Part shown: piece after piece, positions 1 to 7,279 of the stretch
How positions within the stretch are numbered: the first letter of the stretch is position 1
Layout: every line of letters begins with the position of its first letter
Source of the DNA: Dunaliella salina
Lineage: Eukaryota > Chlorophyta > Chlorophyceae > Chlamydomonadales > Dunaliellaceae
Length of the DNA stretch: 12,425 bases
Reading direction: 5' to 3'
NCBI GenBank assembly: GCA_002284615.2
Contig: MU070198.1
Coordinates: 6,710 to 19,134 of the forward strand
Notes under the pieces: generated by a model
Seen by the model: the letters and a program-made list of their open reading frames with translations, nothing else
The model's database searches: none
Told to the model about the DNA's origin: nothing
Translations under genes and position numbers: made by a program

Positions 1-13
1 GTGTGTGTGTGTG
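1..13. repeat. (GT)n microsatellite cut by the window edge
   Basis: The window opens with six to seven GT dinucleotides. The left end is truncated, so its true length is unknown. Confidence 0.7.
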
Positions 14-202
14 AGGTTACAGGGAACCTTGCAGGGGAATGCACGCGCAGGGCGCACCTGCAAGGGTTGCCTGCCAGCAGGCCACCACCACGCCTGAGCT
101 GGTCACAACGAGCCGCTCCAACACAGCTTCTATTGGGCAGGAGGTGGAGGCAACGCCACTTATGGCGCGGGCCTCTGCATCCACATCCTCTGGTGAGGCA
201 GG

Positions 203-270
203 CACTGGGTGAAGATGTGAGGATGCGTGGAAGACAGTGGCGTGGTACAGTCGGTTGTCCTGCAGCAGAC
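203..270. repeat. Isolated degenerate copy of the 84-bp minisatellite unit
   Basis: The stretch GAGGATGCGTGGAAGACAGT and the following GTTGTCCTGCAGCAGAC match the core of the 84-bp units that begin at 457. The upstream half of the unit is shortened. About 185 bp of unrelated sequence separates it from the main array, so this is an outlying or orphaned copy. Confidence 0.6.
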
Positions 271-456
271 AGAGAAAGAAAGATCTACGTCTGCCGTTTG
301 GCCGCATGCGTTAAGGAAAGGACCTCCCATCAGTTCCCACCAAGGGGCTCCGACGAAAACCTCCAGTCCAACCTAGGATTCAAACCACAGATCTCCACCA
401 GCTTGGTAGGCCCCATACACTGAGGACCCGGTGTGGCTTTTAAACAACAGCCAATT

Positions 457-840
457 GTCTTGCGGCAGGCGAATTTGCATGGGCAGTGCAGCGTGAAGGT
501 GTGACAATGCGTGGAAGATAGTGGCGTGGTAGAGCTGGTTGTCCTGCGGCAGGCGATTTTGCATGGGCAGTGCAGCGTGAAGGTGTGACGATGCGTGGAA
601 GACAGTGGCATGGTAGAGCTGGTCATCCTGCGGCAGGTGATTTTGCATGGGCCGTGCAGCATGAAGGTGTGACGATGCGTGGAAGACAGTGGCGTGGTGA
701 AGCTGGTCGTCCTGCGGCAGGCAATTTTGCATGGGCAGTGCAGCGTGAAGGTGTGACGATGCGTGGAAGACAGTGGCGTGGTGAAGCTAGTTGTCCTGGG
801 GCAGGCAATATTGCATGGGCCATATATGGAAGGCGGTGGC
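457..840. repeat. 84-bp minisatellite array, about 4.5 copies
   Basis: The landmark GTCCTGCGGCAGGC (with small variants) recurs at 457, 541, 625, 709 and 793, which is exactly 84 bp each time. Each unit also carries TTTGCATGGGCAGTGCAGCG and GATGCGTGGAAGACAGTGG. Because 84 is divisible by three, long open frames with a 28-residue repeat run on both strands (for example 330-929 minus and 570-938 plus). These frames are a by-product of the period and are not evidence for genes. The last unit breaks off near 835 and grades into the next repeat family. Confidence 0.9.
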
Positions 841-1430
841 ATGGCAAAGCGCTGACAATACTGCACGGGCAATTCATGGAAAGCAGTGGCATGGCATATT
901 GGATGGCTAACAGCAGCAATCGACAGCACAGTGGTTGATGCATGGCCAAAGAGTGGCGTGGCAAAGCGCTAATAGCATTGCATGGTTGACAACAGCAATT
1001 CAACACAGTGAAGTTGATGCTTGGAAAACGTTGGCATTGCAGAGCCCTGACGGTATTGCATGGCTAACGGTGGCAATTGACAACACAGCATGTTTAATGC
1101 ATGCAAACATTGGCATGGCAAAGCGCTGACAGCAGCAATCAACGACACAGCATGGTTGATGCATGGTCAAAGAGTGGCATGGCACAGCGCTGACAGCATT
1201 GCATGGTCCACAAAAGCGATTCGATCATGTGAAGTTGATGCTTGGAAAACGTTGGCATTGCAAAGCGCTGACAGTATTGCATGGTTAACGATAGCAAGTG
1301 ACAACGCAGCATGTTTGATGCATGACAAAGAAAGGCATGGCAAAGCGCTGTAGAGCGCTGCATGGTTGATAGCAGCAATCGACAACACAGCCTGGTCGAT
1401 GCGAGCATTGGCATGGCAAACATCGGCAAA
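841..1430. repeat. Minisatellite of about 78 bp with higher-order period of about 220 bp
   Basis: The landmark GGCAAAGCGCTGAC and its variants start near 841, 958, 1036, 1114, 1178, 1258 and 1338. The subunits are about 78, 78 and 64 bp (A, B and C). A at 958 resembles A' at 1178 (both contain GAAGTTGATGCTTGGAAAAC). B at 1036 resembles B' at 1258 (both contain ACGCAGCATGTTTGATG-like sequence). C at 1114 resembles C' at 1338. Same-type copies are therefore about 220-224 bp apart, a higher-order repeat. The array ends about 110 bp beyond the stop codon of the minus-strand gene. Confidence 0.8.
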
Positions 1431-1537
1431 CATGTTGGATGGAAGGCTTATGTGCTGCACTGCATTGCTGTCACAGCTGCTATCCTTTGTATTTAACTCA
1501 GCAGTTGTTCTTCTAATTGAATAGCACTCTTGTATAT

Positions 1538-1615
1538 CTATGGACCCGCCACAGCTGCCACTGCTCGAGGACCAAGAGGACATCCTAAGATAACATCTCT
1601 GATGAGAACTTGTCC
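1538..1615 (-). CDS. Terminal exon of unrecognised minus-strand gene
   Basis: On the minus strand an acceptor after a moderately pyrimidine-rich run (ATGCAATGCAG|GGACAAG) opens a phase-0 exon of 25 codons. It begins GQVLIRDVILGCPLGP and ends in a TAG stop at 1538-1540. The preceding exon ends exactly at a codon boundary (WLQ), so the join keeps frame. The codons are GC-rich in third position, unlike the flanking repeats. No conserved domain is recognisable. No TGTAA-type algal polyadenylation signal is seen on the minus strand between the stop and the repeat block, so the 3' UTR may run into the minisatellite. Confidence 0.55.
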   Translation of the reverse strand, partial: GQVLIRDVILGCPLGPRAVAAVAGP

Positions 1616-1668
1616 CTGCATTGCATGATAGGTCGGATAAAGGTAAGACTTAGCACAGAGGCCCTCAC

Positions 1669-1852
1669 CTGTAGCCAGATGGCGCCCTCTGGGAGTGCAG
1701 GCAGCACCAGTTTTTGGACGGTCTCCAGGATCTGAGCAGCGACTGACGCATCCCGGATAGGCAAGATCATCGCCCGGACCGGCACGTCCAGTTCATGCAG
1801 CACGGGCACGATGCGGAGTGTGCTTGGCTGGTCTGCATTGAGGCCGCGCCCT
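1669..1852 (-). CDS. Penultimate exon of unrecognised minus-strand gene
   Basis: The exon has a good donor (CTACAG|GTGAGG) and an acceptor with a pyrimidine run (TCTCTTTGCACAG|AGGG). It starts with one base that completes a split codon, then has 61 full codons, ending at phase 0. The product contains STLRIVPVLHELDVPVR followed by an amphipathic stretch (ASVAAQILETVQKLVLPAL). This suggests a strand followed by a helix, but no family is recognised. A second possible acceptor at 1833-1835 (AATGCAG) would give the wrong phase for the upstream exon, so I prefer 1852. The 5' exon border lies inside a tandem duplication (see 1816-1993). Confidence 0.6.
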
Positions 1853-1993
1853 CTGTGCAAAGAGATCAATCAGAGCAAGCAACCATATATTTCCCTTCTG
1901 ACATGAACTCTATGTATGAACCATGCCGAACGTGCCTGGCAGATCTGCATTTAGGCTGCGCCCTCTGTGTAGAGATTAATCAAAACAACCATC
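1816..1993. repeat. Tandem duplication of an exon edge and splice acceptor
   Basis: About 65-70 bp at 1816-1887 is repeated at 1929-1993, offset by about 113 bp. Both copies carry GCGCCCTCTGTG flanked by TCTGCATT on one side and a GAGAT-AATCA motif on the other. A third, weaker piece lies at 2024-2062. A downstream segment CCTTCTGACAYGAAC is also duplicated, at 1894 and 2137, on the far side of the (TC)n tract. On the gene strand, each copy presents an ACACAG|AGGGCGC or GCACAG|AGGGCGC acceptor-like site. Confidence 0.75.
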
Positions 1994-2068
1994 TCTCAAA
2001 GATCGATCAAAACATCAGTCATCTCTCTCTGTGCTCAGAGAACAATCAAAACAACAACCACCTCCACA

Positions 2069-2070
<2 letters not shown>

Positions 2071-2136
<66 letters not shown>
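2071..2136. repeat. (TC)33 microsatellite
   Basis: This is an uninterrupted run of 33 TC dinucleotides (66 bp). It lies in the intron between the exons at 2749-2822 and 1669-1852. On the transcribed sense (minus) strand it is a pure GA purine tract. It generates the ER-repeat and SL-repeat frames seen across 2015-2373, which are not genes. Confidence 0.97.
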
Positions 2137-2138
<2 letters not shown>

Positions 2139-2357
2139 TCTGACACGAACCCCTCCTTTTGTACGAACAAGGCGCCCTGACCAGATGTGCAGAAGAGGGC
2201 TTGAAGAGCGCAGTAAGCATGTAATGAGAAGATGTGCAGAGAAAAAGGTGTGCAGATCGGCACCACATGGAGGACGTCAGCATGCATGGAGCCGTGCCCT
2301 TATATTCCTACCCAGGCACACATTTGCCATCATGCTTGCTGTCCCCGCCAACTTCTG

Positions 2358-2471
2358 CTGTTGCTCGTCATGAGCTTAGCAGTCATGCGTTTTGACTGTT
2401 GCTCGTCAAGAGCTTAGCAGTCATGCGTTTTGACTGCTGCTGGTCATGAGCTTAGCAGTCATGCGTTTTGA
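2358..2471. repeat. 38-bp minisatellite, three copies
   Basis: Units begin at 2358, 2396 and 2434, exactly 38 bp apart. Each contains GAGCTTAGCAGTCATGCGTT and they differ by only a few bases. Its core AGCAGTCATGCGTTTTGA resembles the core of the 51-bp duplication at 6613-6714. Confidence 0.93.
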
Positions 2472-2486
2472 CGGGTTCCCTTTTCT

Positions 2487-2513
2487 TGTAAAGCTTGCGT
2501 TGCAAGCTTTACA
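2487..2513. other. Perfect inverted repeat, 12-bp arms and 3-nt loop
   Basis: TGTAAAGCTTGC at 2487-2498 pairs perfectly with GCAAGCTTTACA at 2502-2513 across a GTT loop. Each arm starts with TGTAA when read 5' to 3' on either strand. TGTAA is the usual polyadenylation signal of chlorophyte green algae. Whether it works as one here is unknown, since it lies inside an inferred intron. Confidence 0.85.
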
Positions 2514-2748
2514 CAACCTTGCTGCTTCTCGTGAGCACATCCCATCGTCAGCATTTCCTGCTGTCGCTAAAGAGCAGAGTAATCGCACTTCACCCCTGGA
2601 TCTTCCAAAGACACTTCATCCATTCCTTGCGGCCATCACATCAGCTCTGACGCCCATACTGTGCGGCTAAAAAGCCCCTATCTGTAACACAAGGGTATTT
2701 CCAGTGACTGCATACAAGGCTTATACTAGCCTTGTGTACAACACTTAC

Positions 2749-2822
2749 CTCAGGCTCCTCAGGCCAGCTCGCCTTTCACTTGAATCTTGCTTGAACTCAA
2801 ACAAATCACTTTGAGACAGCCC
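2749..2822 (-). CDS. Internal exon of unrecognised minus-strand gene
   Basis: The donor is strong (CCTGAG|GTAAGTG). The favoured acceptor is CTCAAGCAG|GGGCTG, which has a weak pyrimidine tract. Another phase-0 acceptor is the AAG at about 2846 (CCTTGACAAG). The exon holds 24 codons plus two leftover bases. It reads GLSQSDLFEFKQDSSERRAG and is rich in charged residues. Incoming phase 0 matches the end of the 3507-3649 exon. The two leftover bases match the one-base start of the 1669-1852 exon, forming an Arg codon across the junction. Confidence 0.45.
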
Positions 2823-3506
2823 CTGCTTGAGTTCATGGCAAGGATACTTGTCAAGGACACCCATACATACAACAAGTGCAGAATGCAGAATGGAATGCTC
2901 TACTACTTTGCACCTTTGCAGATTGTCGCAAAAAGACATGAAGCAGGCAGCAAACAGAGTGGTACAGGGAAGCAATACAACCGAAAGCGAGCATTTTGGT
3001 CTCGTAATCAATGAAATCAAAGCACAGAGCTCCTGCCCTGCAAGCCTGGTCCCCTTCACACTAGGAGCTTCACACTAAGACCCCACAACCACAAAGTATA
3101 ACTGTTGGCCTCACCAAACTTTTTCCCTGATTGTTTGACAAGCAGTGCTGTCTGAAGCACGCTGTGGTCTAGCTCATGTTGGTGCGGATGCAGACGTGTC
3201 CGTGAACTGTTTAAGACCAAGCCCGCCAATACGAACCTGGCTTTTCCAGCAGAGTCTAGCACCTCTGATGAGGTCGCAGCGAAATTTGGCTGGAAATAGG
3301 TGTTCTAACCTTAACCTGCCTGTAAACATACCAGAGCATGACGCGGCACTCTGCTGGCAACAAACAATTCCGATTAGCCTAATCCTTGGTCTGAATTGCG
3401 TCTACTTTTTTGCCCAGTACAATCAAATGCAATCTGATGCACTTATTTCCCGTCACTTGCCTGGTAGCCCATGTTTCCCTGCTTGCCCCACTTGATTTAA
3501 ACACAC

Positions 3507-3649
3507 CTGTGTGATGACTCCCCCCACTTTCAGGCCTTTGGTTTGTACATCTTGGCTCATGGCAAAGTAAACAGAATGGCGGCGCAGGATGTGCTGGTTC
3601 ATCTGTCCATCTGTCAGCAACGACCTCTCAGCCAAGAAGGATGGCTCGT
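3507..3649 (-). CDS. Internal exon of unrecognised minus-strand gene
   Basis: The acceptor has a pyrimidine-containing approach (CTGTTTTGCACAG|ACGAG) and the donor is CACACAG|GTGTGTTT. It starts with two bases of a split codon and then has 47 codons, ending at phase 0 after VGGVITQ. The product includes EPSFLAERSLLTDGQMNQHI and HSVYFAMSQDVQTKGLKVGG, which has the amino-acid mix of a folded globular protein. No family is recognised. Confidence 0.55.
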
Positions 3650-3810
3650 CTGTGCAAAACAGATGCAGGCGCACACACATGAGGAGTCTGCAACAATCAT
3701 CAGAAATCCAAAAATTACAACATTTGCCCTCTGCCAAAGATAGGCACAACTGTATCAGTTTAGCTTTTATCCCAAAACGCTGCTGAGCAAGATGCCAGAG
3801 TACACATCAC

Positions 3811-3906
3811 CTTTCAAATAAGGCATGGACAAGGCTTCAAAGCGCGCCTCGCAGGTGGGCAGGTGCATGACGCTGGTGTCAAATGCGCCTTTTAAGAGTC
3901 TGGACA
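3811..3906 (-). CDS. Internal exon of unrecognised minus-strand gene
   Basis: The acceptor is CAAAATTGCAG|TGTCC and the donor is TTGAAAG|GTGATG. The exon takes one base from the upstream exon, has 31 whole codons and leaves one base, so it fits both neighbours. The product reads SRLLKGAFDTSVMHLPTC then EARFEALSMPYLK, with GC-ending codons typical of a coding exon. If the donor is wrong, the frame would run 14 more residues to a stop. Confidence 0.55.
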
Positions 3907-4060
3907 CTGCAATTTTGGGAAATTGGCGTGCCTTGTGGTTGGCGTATTGATGACAGTAAGAGATGGCAACTCATCTCCAGCCAGCAGATGCGTATCTTGA
4001 CTGACTGGCCTTCTTTCTGTATACCCTGTAAGAGATTGCAGCACATGCGCTTTGGCCTAC

Positions 4061-4180
4061 CTGCATACATGAATGTGCCGCTCAGGAAAATGGCCAAGAA
4101 GAAGAAGTACTCTTTGCGGAGCAGCACGCGCAGAGCAGCATGCGCTGAAAGTTGGAGTGGCCTGCGCTGCTGCATCGTGG
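4061..4180 (-). CDS. Most upstream clear exon of the clustered minus-strand gene
   Basis: The donor is GTATGCAG|GTAGGC. Two acceptors are possible: GACAGCAG at 4181-4183 (exon 120 bp, takes one base) or GCGCAG at 4162-4164 (exon 101 bp, takes two bases). The open frame contains LRVLLRKEYFFFLAIFLSGT, a strongly hydrophobic segment that could be a membrane helix or a buried core helix. The exon leaves one base, which completes a Val codon with the 3811-3906 exon. With the longer form, its incoming phase would also accept the distant exon at 12053-12282. Confidence 0.45.
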
Positions 4181-4194
4181 CTGCTGTCTATGTA

Positions 4195-4850
4195 TCACAT
4201 TTCAGCAATGTACATTTGGTGACCACCATGCAACATTGCAGGGCCCCATCCATTCGCCTCAACACCCTCTCTTCTCTTTGGTGCCTCTTTTGACATTAAA
4301 AAAGCATTACATGTCAATAAGGGGGTTGTCCAGCATGGACTCTCAAAAATATTGCATGCAACAATTATTTTAGTTGCAGCATGGATTTTGAGTGCAAGCC
4401 TTTTGCTCTGCTCTGTGGTGAAATAATCTGAAAGTGGACGTTGGGAAGTCACGAGATTATCAAACATCAACTCAACAGAATTGAAATATGAGTGATGGAG
4501 TGAGTCTAGACGAATCCGCCTAGTTGAAAAGTGTAAAAGATGAACATCAACATTTCAACTGGTATGAGCTTGAGTGACGGGAGAGGAGAAAACAACTGCA
4601 CACTTGCTCCATCTCAGGCCCGCTCCGACAACAAGAAAAGGACAACAAGGAACAGATGCCCACAAGAAAACGGCCATGAAGATGAGGACATCTTTCTGGG
4701 TTTCCCTTTCATAAGCCCGGAGCTAAAAATCCTGGACTCTGAGTGCTGATATTCCGAACAGGTTCTGTGAGGCTACCAGGAATATGGCCGGGAGCAGGAG
4801 GGAAGAGTTCGTGTAACTCTTGGACGGCACGCGTCAATCCGATTGATAAT
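4195..4850. other. No supported gene; probable intron or intergenic DNA
   Basis: There are short open frames on both strands (for example 4540-4749 plus and 4195-4470 minus), but none has convincing exon borders or recognisable protein. The decamer TTGCATGCAA near 4354 is a perfect palindrome, and AT-rich sequence surrounds it. Confidence 0.5.
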
Positions 4851-4854
4851 CATA

Positions 4855-5020
4855 CATTCGGAATCCTGAGATCGGGAGCTATCGATTGGTATACATGAGA
4901 CCAATTGGATGAGGGGGGGGGTCCAGGTCCTTTGGGACCCCCCTGTAGAATTTTACTAAGCCACTTCCACAGAACTCTAAATATATCATCGGATTCCTGA
5001 GCTCAAGAGCTGTCGATGAG
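4855..5020. repeat. Direct repeat of about 33 bp flanking a G/C hairpin
   Basis: The segment at 4855-4888 (GGAATCCTGAG...GAGCTATCGAT) recurs with substitutions at 4987-5020 (GGATTCCTGAG...GAGCTGTCGAT), 132 bp apart. Between them, GGGGGGTCC at 4916-4924 pairs with GGACCCCCC at 4935-4943 around a 10-nt loop. Confidence 0.65.
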
Positions 5021-5067
5021 CACCCTCTTTGTGCAAACTGTAAAGTACAAGGGGGCCCCCGGGGGTC

Positions 5068-5102
5068 TGTGCGCATGGCTGGGAGTCAGTGCCATGCGCG
5101 CA
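5068..5102. other. Inverted repeat with 12-bp stem
   Basis: TGTGCGCATGGC at 5068-5079 pairs with GCCATGCGCGCA at 5091-5102, with one T·G wobble, across an 11-nt loop. It follows a GGGGGCCCCCGGGGG block at 5051-5065. Confidence 0.8.
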
Positions 5103-5398
5103 AGGGTGTGGGCAGCACGGGGTGTGGAGGCCAACATGCAGCAAATCAATCCAAACTCCCAGGATAGTGCTGTGTGTCATGCAAATTTACATGGTGCTCA
5201 GCTGGGAAGGCAGTTCATACACTTGTAAACCAGTTATGGGTGCCTGGAAGGGCAGGTAGGCATGGGCGTCTGCTGCTCAGTTTTTGCCCCATAACTCTGC
5301 TGCAACTCACTTTTTCATTGCGGCAAATATGCAGATGGGTGGGGAATTCAAAAAGGAGCAGGTTGGTACCCTTTTCGTATGTACTGGGACATTGGAAA

Positions 5399-5444
5399 GG
5401 GGGTTTTGGGGTGGGTGGGTGGGTCTGGGGGAACCCACCCAAAA
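5399..5444 (+). other. G-quadruplex motif with adjacent C-rich arm
   Basis: The plus strand has GGGGTGGGTGGGTGGG (5408-5423) with further G runs on both sides. AACCCACCCAAAA (5432-5444) can pair back with TTTTGGGGTGGGT (5404-5416). Quadruplex and hairpin are therefore competing structures. Confidence 0.75.
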
Positions 5445-5746
5445 TTTACTCGTGCCTTCCATGGAAAAATCTATTTCTTCCCTCCTGCCAGGAGTGTGTT
5501 CTTTCCCTTGAAGAAGTAAAAGTCTGTGCTGGGCTCAGCCAGCGTGCATGTAAGAAAGACCCAACAGGCAGCGCTGGCACGAACAGTGATTCCCAACAAC
5601 GGAGACAAGCTGTGAGCACCCAAGCTAATGGGGGTCCGGCTTGATTGCTGCCATCCAGTAGCCCCCTTCCCCCAAAACACCATTGCACGAGTTAATATTA
5701 GCAATATTAGCATAAATTTATAAATTGGATGGCATGTTTGGTACTG

Positions 5747-6035
5747 TTAATTCCTGTTAGGGTCTTGACAGCATGATAGTGGAGTTCTGTTGCACTTTTG
5801 ATGGCTGTTTTTGTTTAGGCCAAGCTTGCAGACTCGGAGGGGATCAATATATGGATTGGAGATAGTTCCAGCAACTCCCATGAGTATGGTGTGTAGTGAC
5901 TCTGTTATTGTGGTGTCTGTCCCGAAGGATTTTGTGCATAGGCTCTCGATGGTGGGTTTTTTTAATTTTTGCAGTGAGGATATAGTAAGTCAAGTGTCAG
6001 AGCAAAATATGAGCTCAACGAGGTGGATAATTCCT
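5747..6035 (-). mobile_element. Degenerate non-LTR-like element copy G (nuclease-domain remnant)
   Basis: Read on the minus strand, about 6032-5998 gives IIHLVELIFCSDT, matching HIHLVEVKYCEDT of the better copy at 8406-9098. A stop follows, then a frame containing LHTILMGVAGTI (5864-5896), matching LHTILLGVGGVI in that copy. The frame ends at the TAA at 5747-5749. The Lys of the E-x-K motif is replaced by Ile and there is an in-frame stop, so this is a dead fragment. Overlapping plus-strand open frames are shadows. Confidence 0.6.
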
Positions 6036-6119
6036 TAGGCACTATTCTCTGAGAATGGAGGATCTGAAAACATCATGAAAGGAATCTGGTCAGCTTGGGC
6101 GGGCCGCAAATGAATAACA

Positions 6120-6265
6120 CCCAACCTGCCCTTACATTCCCCTCTCTCGCAGAAAGCTGCATTGACCTCTCCAGATCTGAGCTTTGTGGTGGGATTGTCA
6201 TACAGTCCTTGCACCAATGTGGGCCCCATTCTTTTGCTGAAGTGGGGAGTTTTGCCTAAGCAGTT
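6120..6265. repeat. Dispersed repeat fragment related to 7845-7925
   Basis: TTTGTGGTGGGATTGTCATA followed by a GTGGGCCCC block parallels CTTAGTGGTGGGGGGGTCAT and GTGGCCCCTTTT near 7855-7905. It is either a piece of the same element in inverted orientation or an upstream part of copy G. The sequence alone does not decide. Confidence 0.4.
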
Positions 6266-6439
6266 GTCCTTCACTCCATTTACTATAATGTAGACCTCTT
6301 TGTAAAACAACAGGGATCCTTAAAGGAAAGGAAAGGAGAATTTCTCTTGAGTTCAACTTCAAGGTGAAGGAAAAGCTAAGCAAGCGGAAGTCACTACAAG
6401 CATTAATTGAAGAAAAGGGTCTTTGATGGATGTGAAAAA

Positions 6440-6580
6440 GAAAAAGAAAAGAAAAGTCTTCCCAAGCCAAAGGCCGCGTGCATTAAGGGAAAGTCCTCTA
6501 ACTGGAGAGCTAGAGGCCTCACCAGAAGGCCCTCAGAACCTACACTAGATGCAATAAAAAGCCGGGACCCTCCCATTCCC
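6440..6580 (-). mobile_element. Fragment resembling the LTR-like sequence at 11064-11196
   Basis: By eye, CTTCCCAAGCC...GCGTGCATTAAGGGAAAGT...GAGGCCTCACCAGAAGGC aligns with CTTCACAAGCC...GTGTGCAGAGGGAAAGT...GAGGGCCTCACCAATGGC at 11083 onward. The level is modest, clearly diverged. An AAAAG-rich run precedes both. If the 11 kb piece is an LTR, this is a solo or truncated copy in the same orientation. Confidence 0.35.
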
Positions 6581-6612
6581 CCACCTCTCGGATTCATGAC
6601 TTTTCATGCGTC

Positions 6613-6714
6613 GTAGCCAAGCAGTTATACGATTTGACGAATGGCTTGTGCCTGGAGGGGCCTGTAGCCAAGCAGTCATACGATTTAACAAATGGCTTGT
6701 GCCTGGAGGGGCCT
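6613..6714. repeat. 51-bp tandem duplication
   Basis: Units 6613-6663 and 6664-6714 start GTAGCCAAGCAG and end GTGCCTGGAGGGGCCT. They differ at three positions. A stub of the third repeat start (GTGCCT) follows. The unit length of 17 codons keeps frames open on both strands. Confidence 0.95.
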
Positions 6715-6775
6715 GTGCCTGATTCCCAAGCCCTCAGATTCAGGGCCTCGCATCCCTGGACAGGGATTTGTCCCA

Positions 6776-7140
6776 AAGAAAAAGAAAAAAAAGAGAAACT
6801 ATATAGGCAGAGAAACTCTCCCTACATCAATTAAGGAAAAGGAGACACATTGGCTCATAAAAGAGCCGCGTGCCCCCTCCACAGGTATGAAAAAGAGAGA
6901 CCTATTGTGGATCTGGAGGGTTACTAGAAGCACCTGGCTCTAGAATCTGGCTGTGGGAAGGATTCTTGCTTTCAATGGAGAAACACCGTGTGAAGTAGGT
7001 TTGGCATTAAAAGAGGTGATCAAAACAGCATCTGGTCGACTGGAGTTGTCATTTCCTCTCTGGAAGGTTACGAGGGAAGAAGTAAGCAGGTAAAGTTCTG
7101 TTTGAGGCATGTGTAGGGAGCTGGAGGTTGCGTTGAGCAA
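6776..7140 (-). mobile_element. Non-LTR-like element copy A, 3' part
   Basis: The minus strand encodes HASNRTLP.YFFPR, then, after a frameshift, SRPDAVLI (RPD codons at 7030-7038), matching HATNRTLPKYIFPR and SRPDALLV of copy B. After an internal deletion it resumes as LEPGASSNPPDPQ and stops at 6902-6904. The E-x-K half of the nuclease domain is missing. A 3' flank of about 120 bp shared with copy B (including CATCAATTAAGGAAAAGG) ends in an A/G-rich run at 6776-6798, equivalent to a T/C-rich tail on the element strand. Confidence 0.65.
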
Positions 7141-7279
7141 GCTTAGAATCGCTTCCTATGTCTGTGCATACTAGGCCTGCCCCTACTAGGGCACTTGTAG
7201 TACAGGGCACTTGCTGAGGGCTTATGTAATCATTCTGCCTGCAATGTTATGGCTGGGATGCGCGAGACACAATCGCAAA

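Noticed and set aside
330..929. 199-codon minus-strand and 122-codon plus-strand repeat ORFs as genes
   Set aside because: They are produced by the 84-bp period being a multiple of three; several frames on both strands are open at once.
457..1430. CRISPR array
   Set aside because: Repeats are contiguous with no unique spacers, and the host is a eukaryote.
1795..2373. 192-codon plus-strand frame as a protein gene
   Set aside because: It runs through the (TC)33 tract and the duplicated acceptor region; the real exon here is on the minus strand.
2446..2670. Plus-strand 74-codon frame with helix-like composition
   Set aside because: It starts inside the 38-bp minisatellite, has no clear acceptor or neighbouring exon, and lies within the inferred intron of the minus-strand gene.
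5303..5385. Possible minus-strand exon (donor GTGAGTTG, peptide with FEFPTHLHICRNEK)
   Set aside because: The acceptor is poor, and the end phase (0) does not fit the next exon at 4180 or 4161 without another unseen exon.
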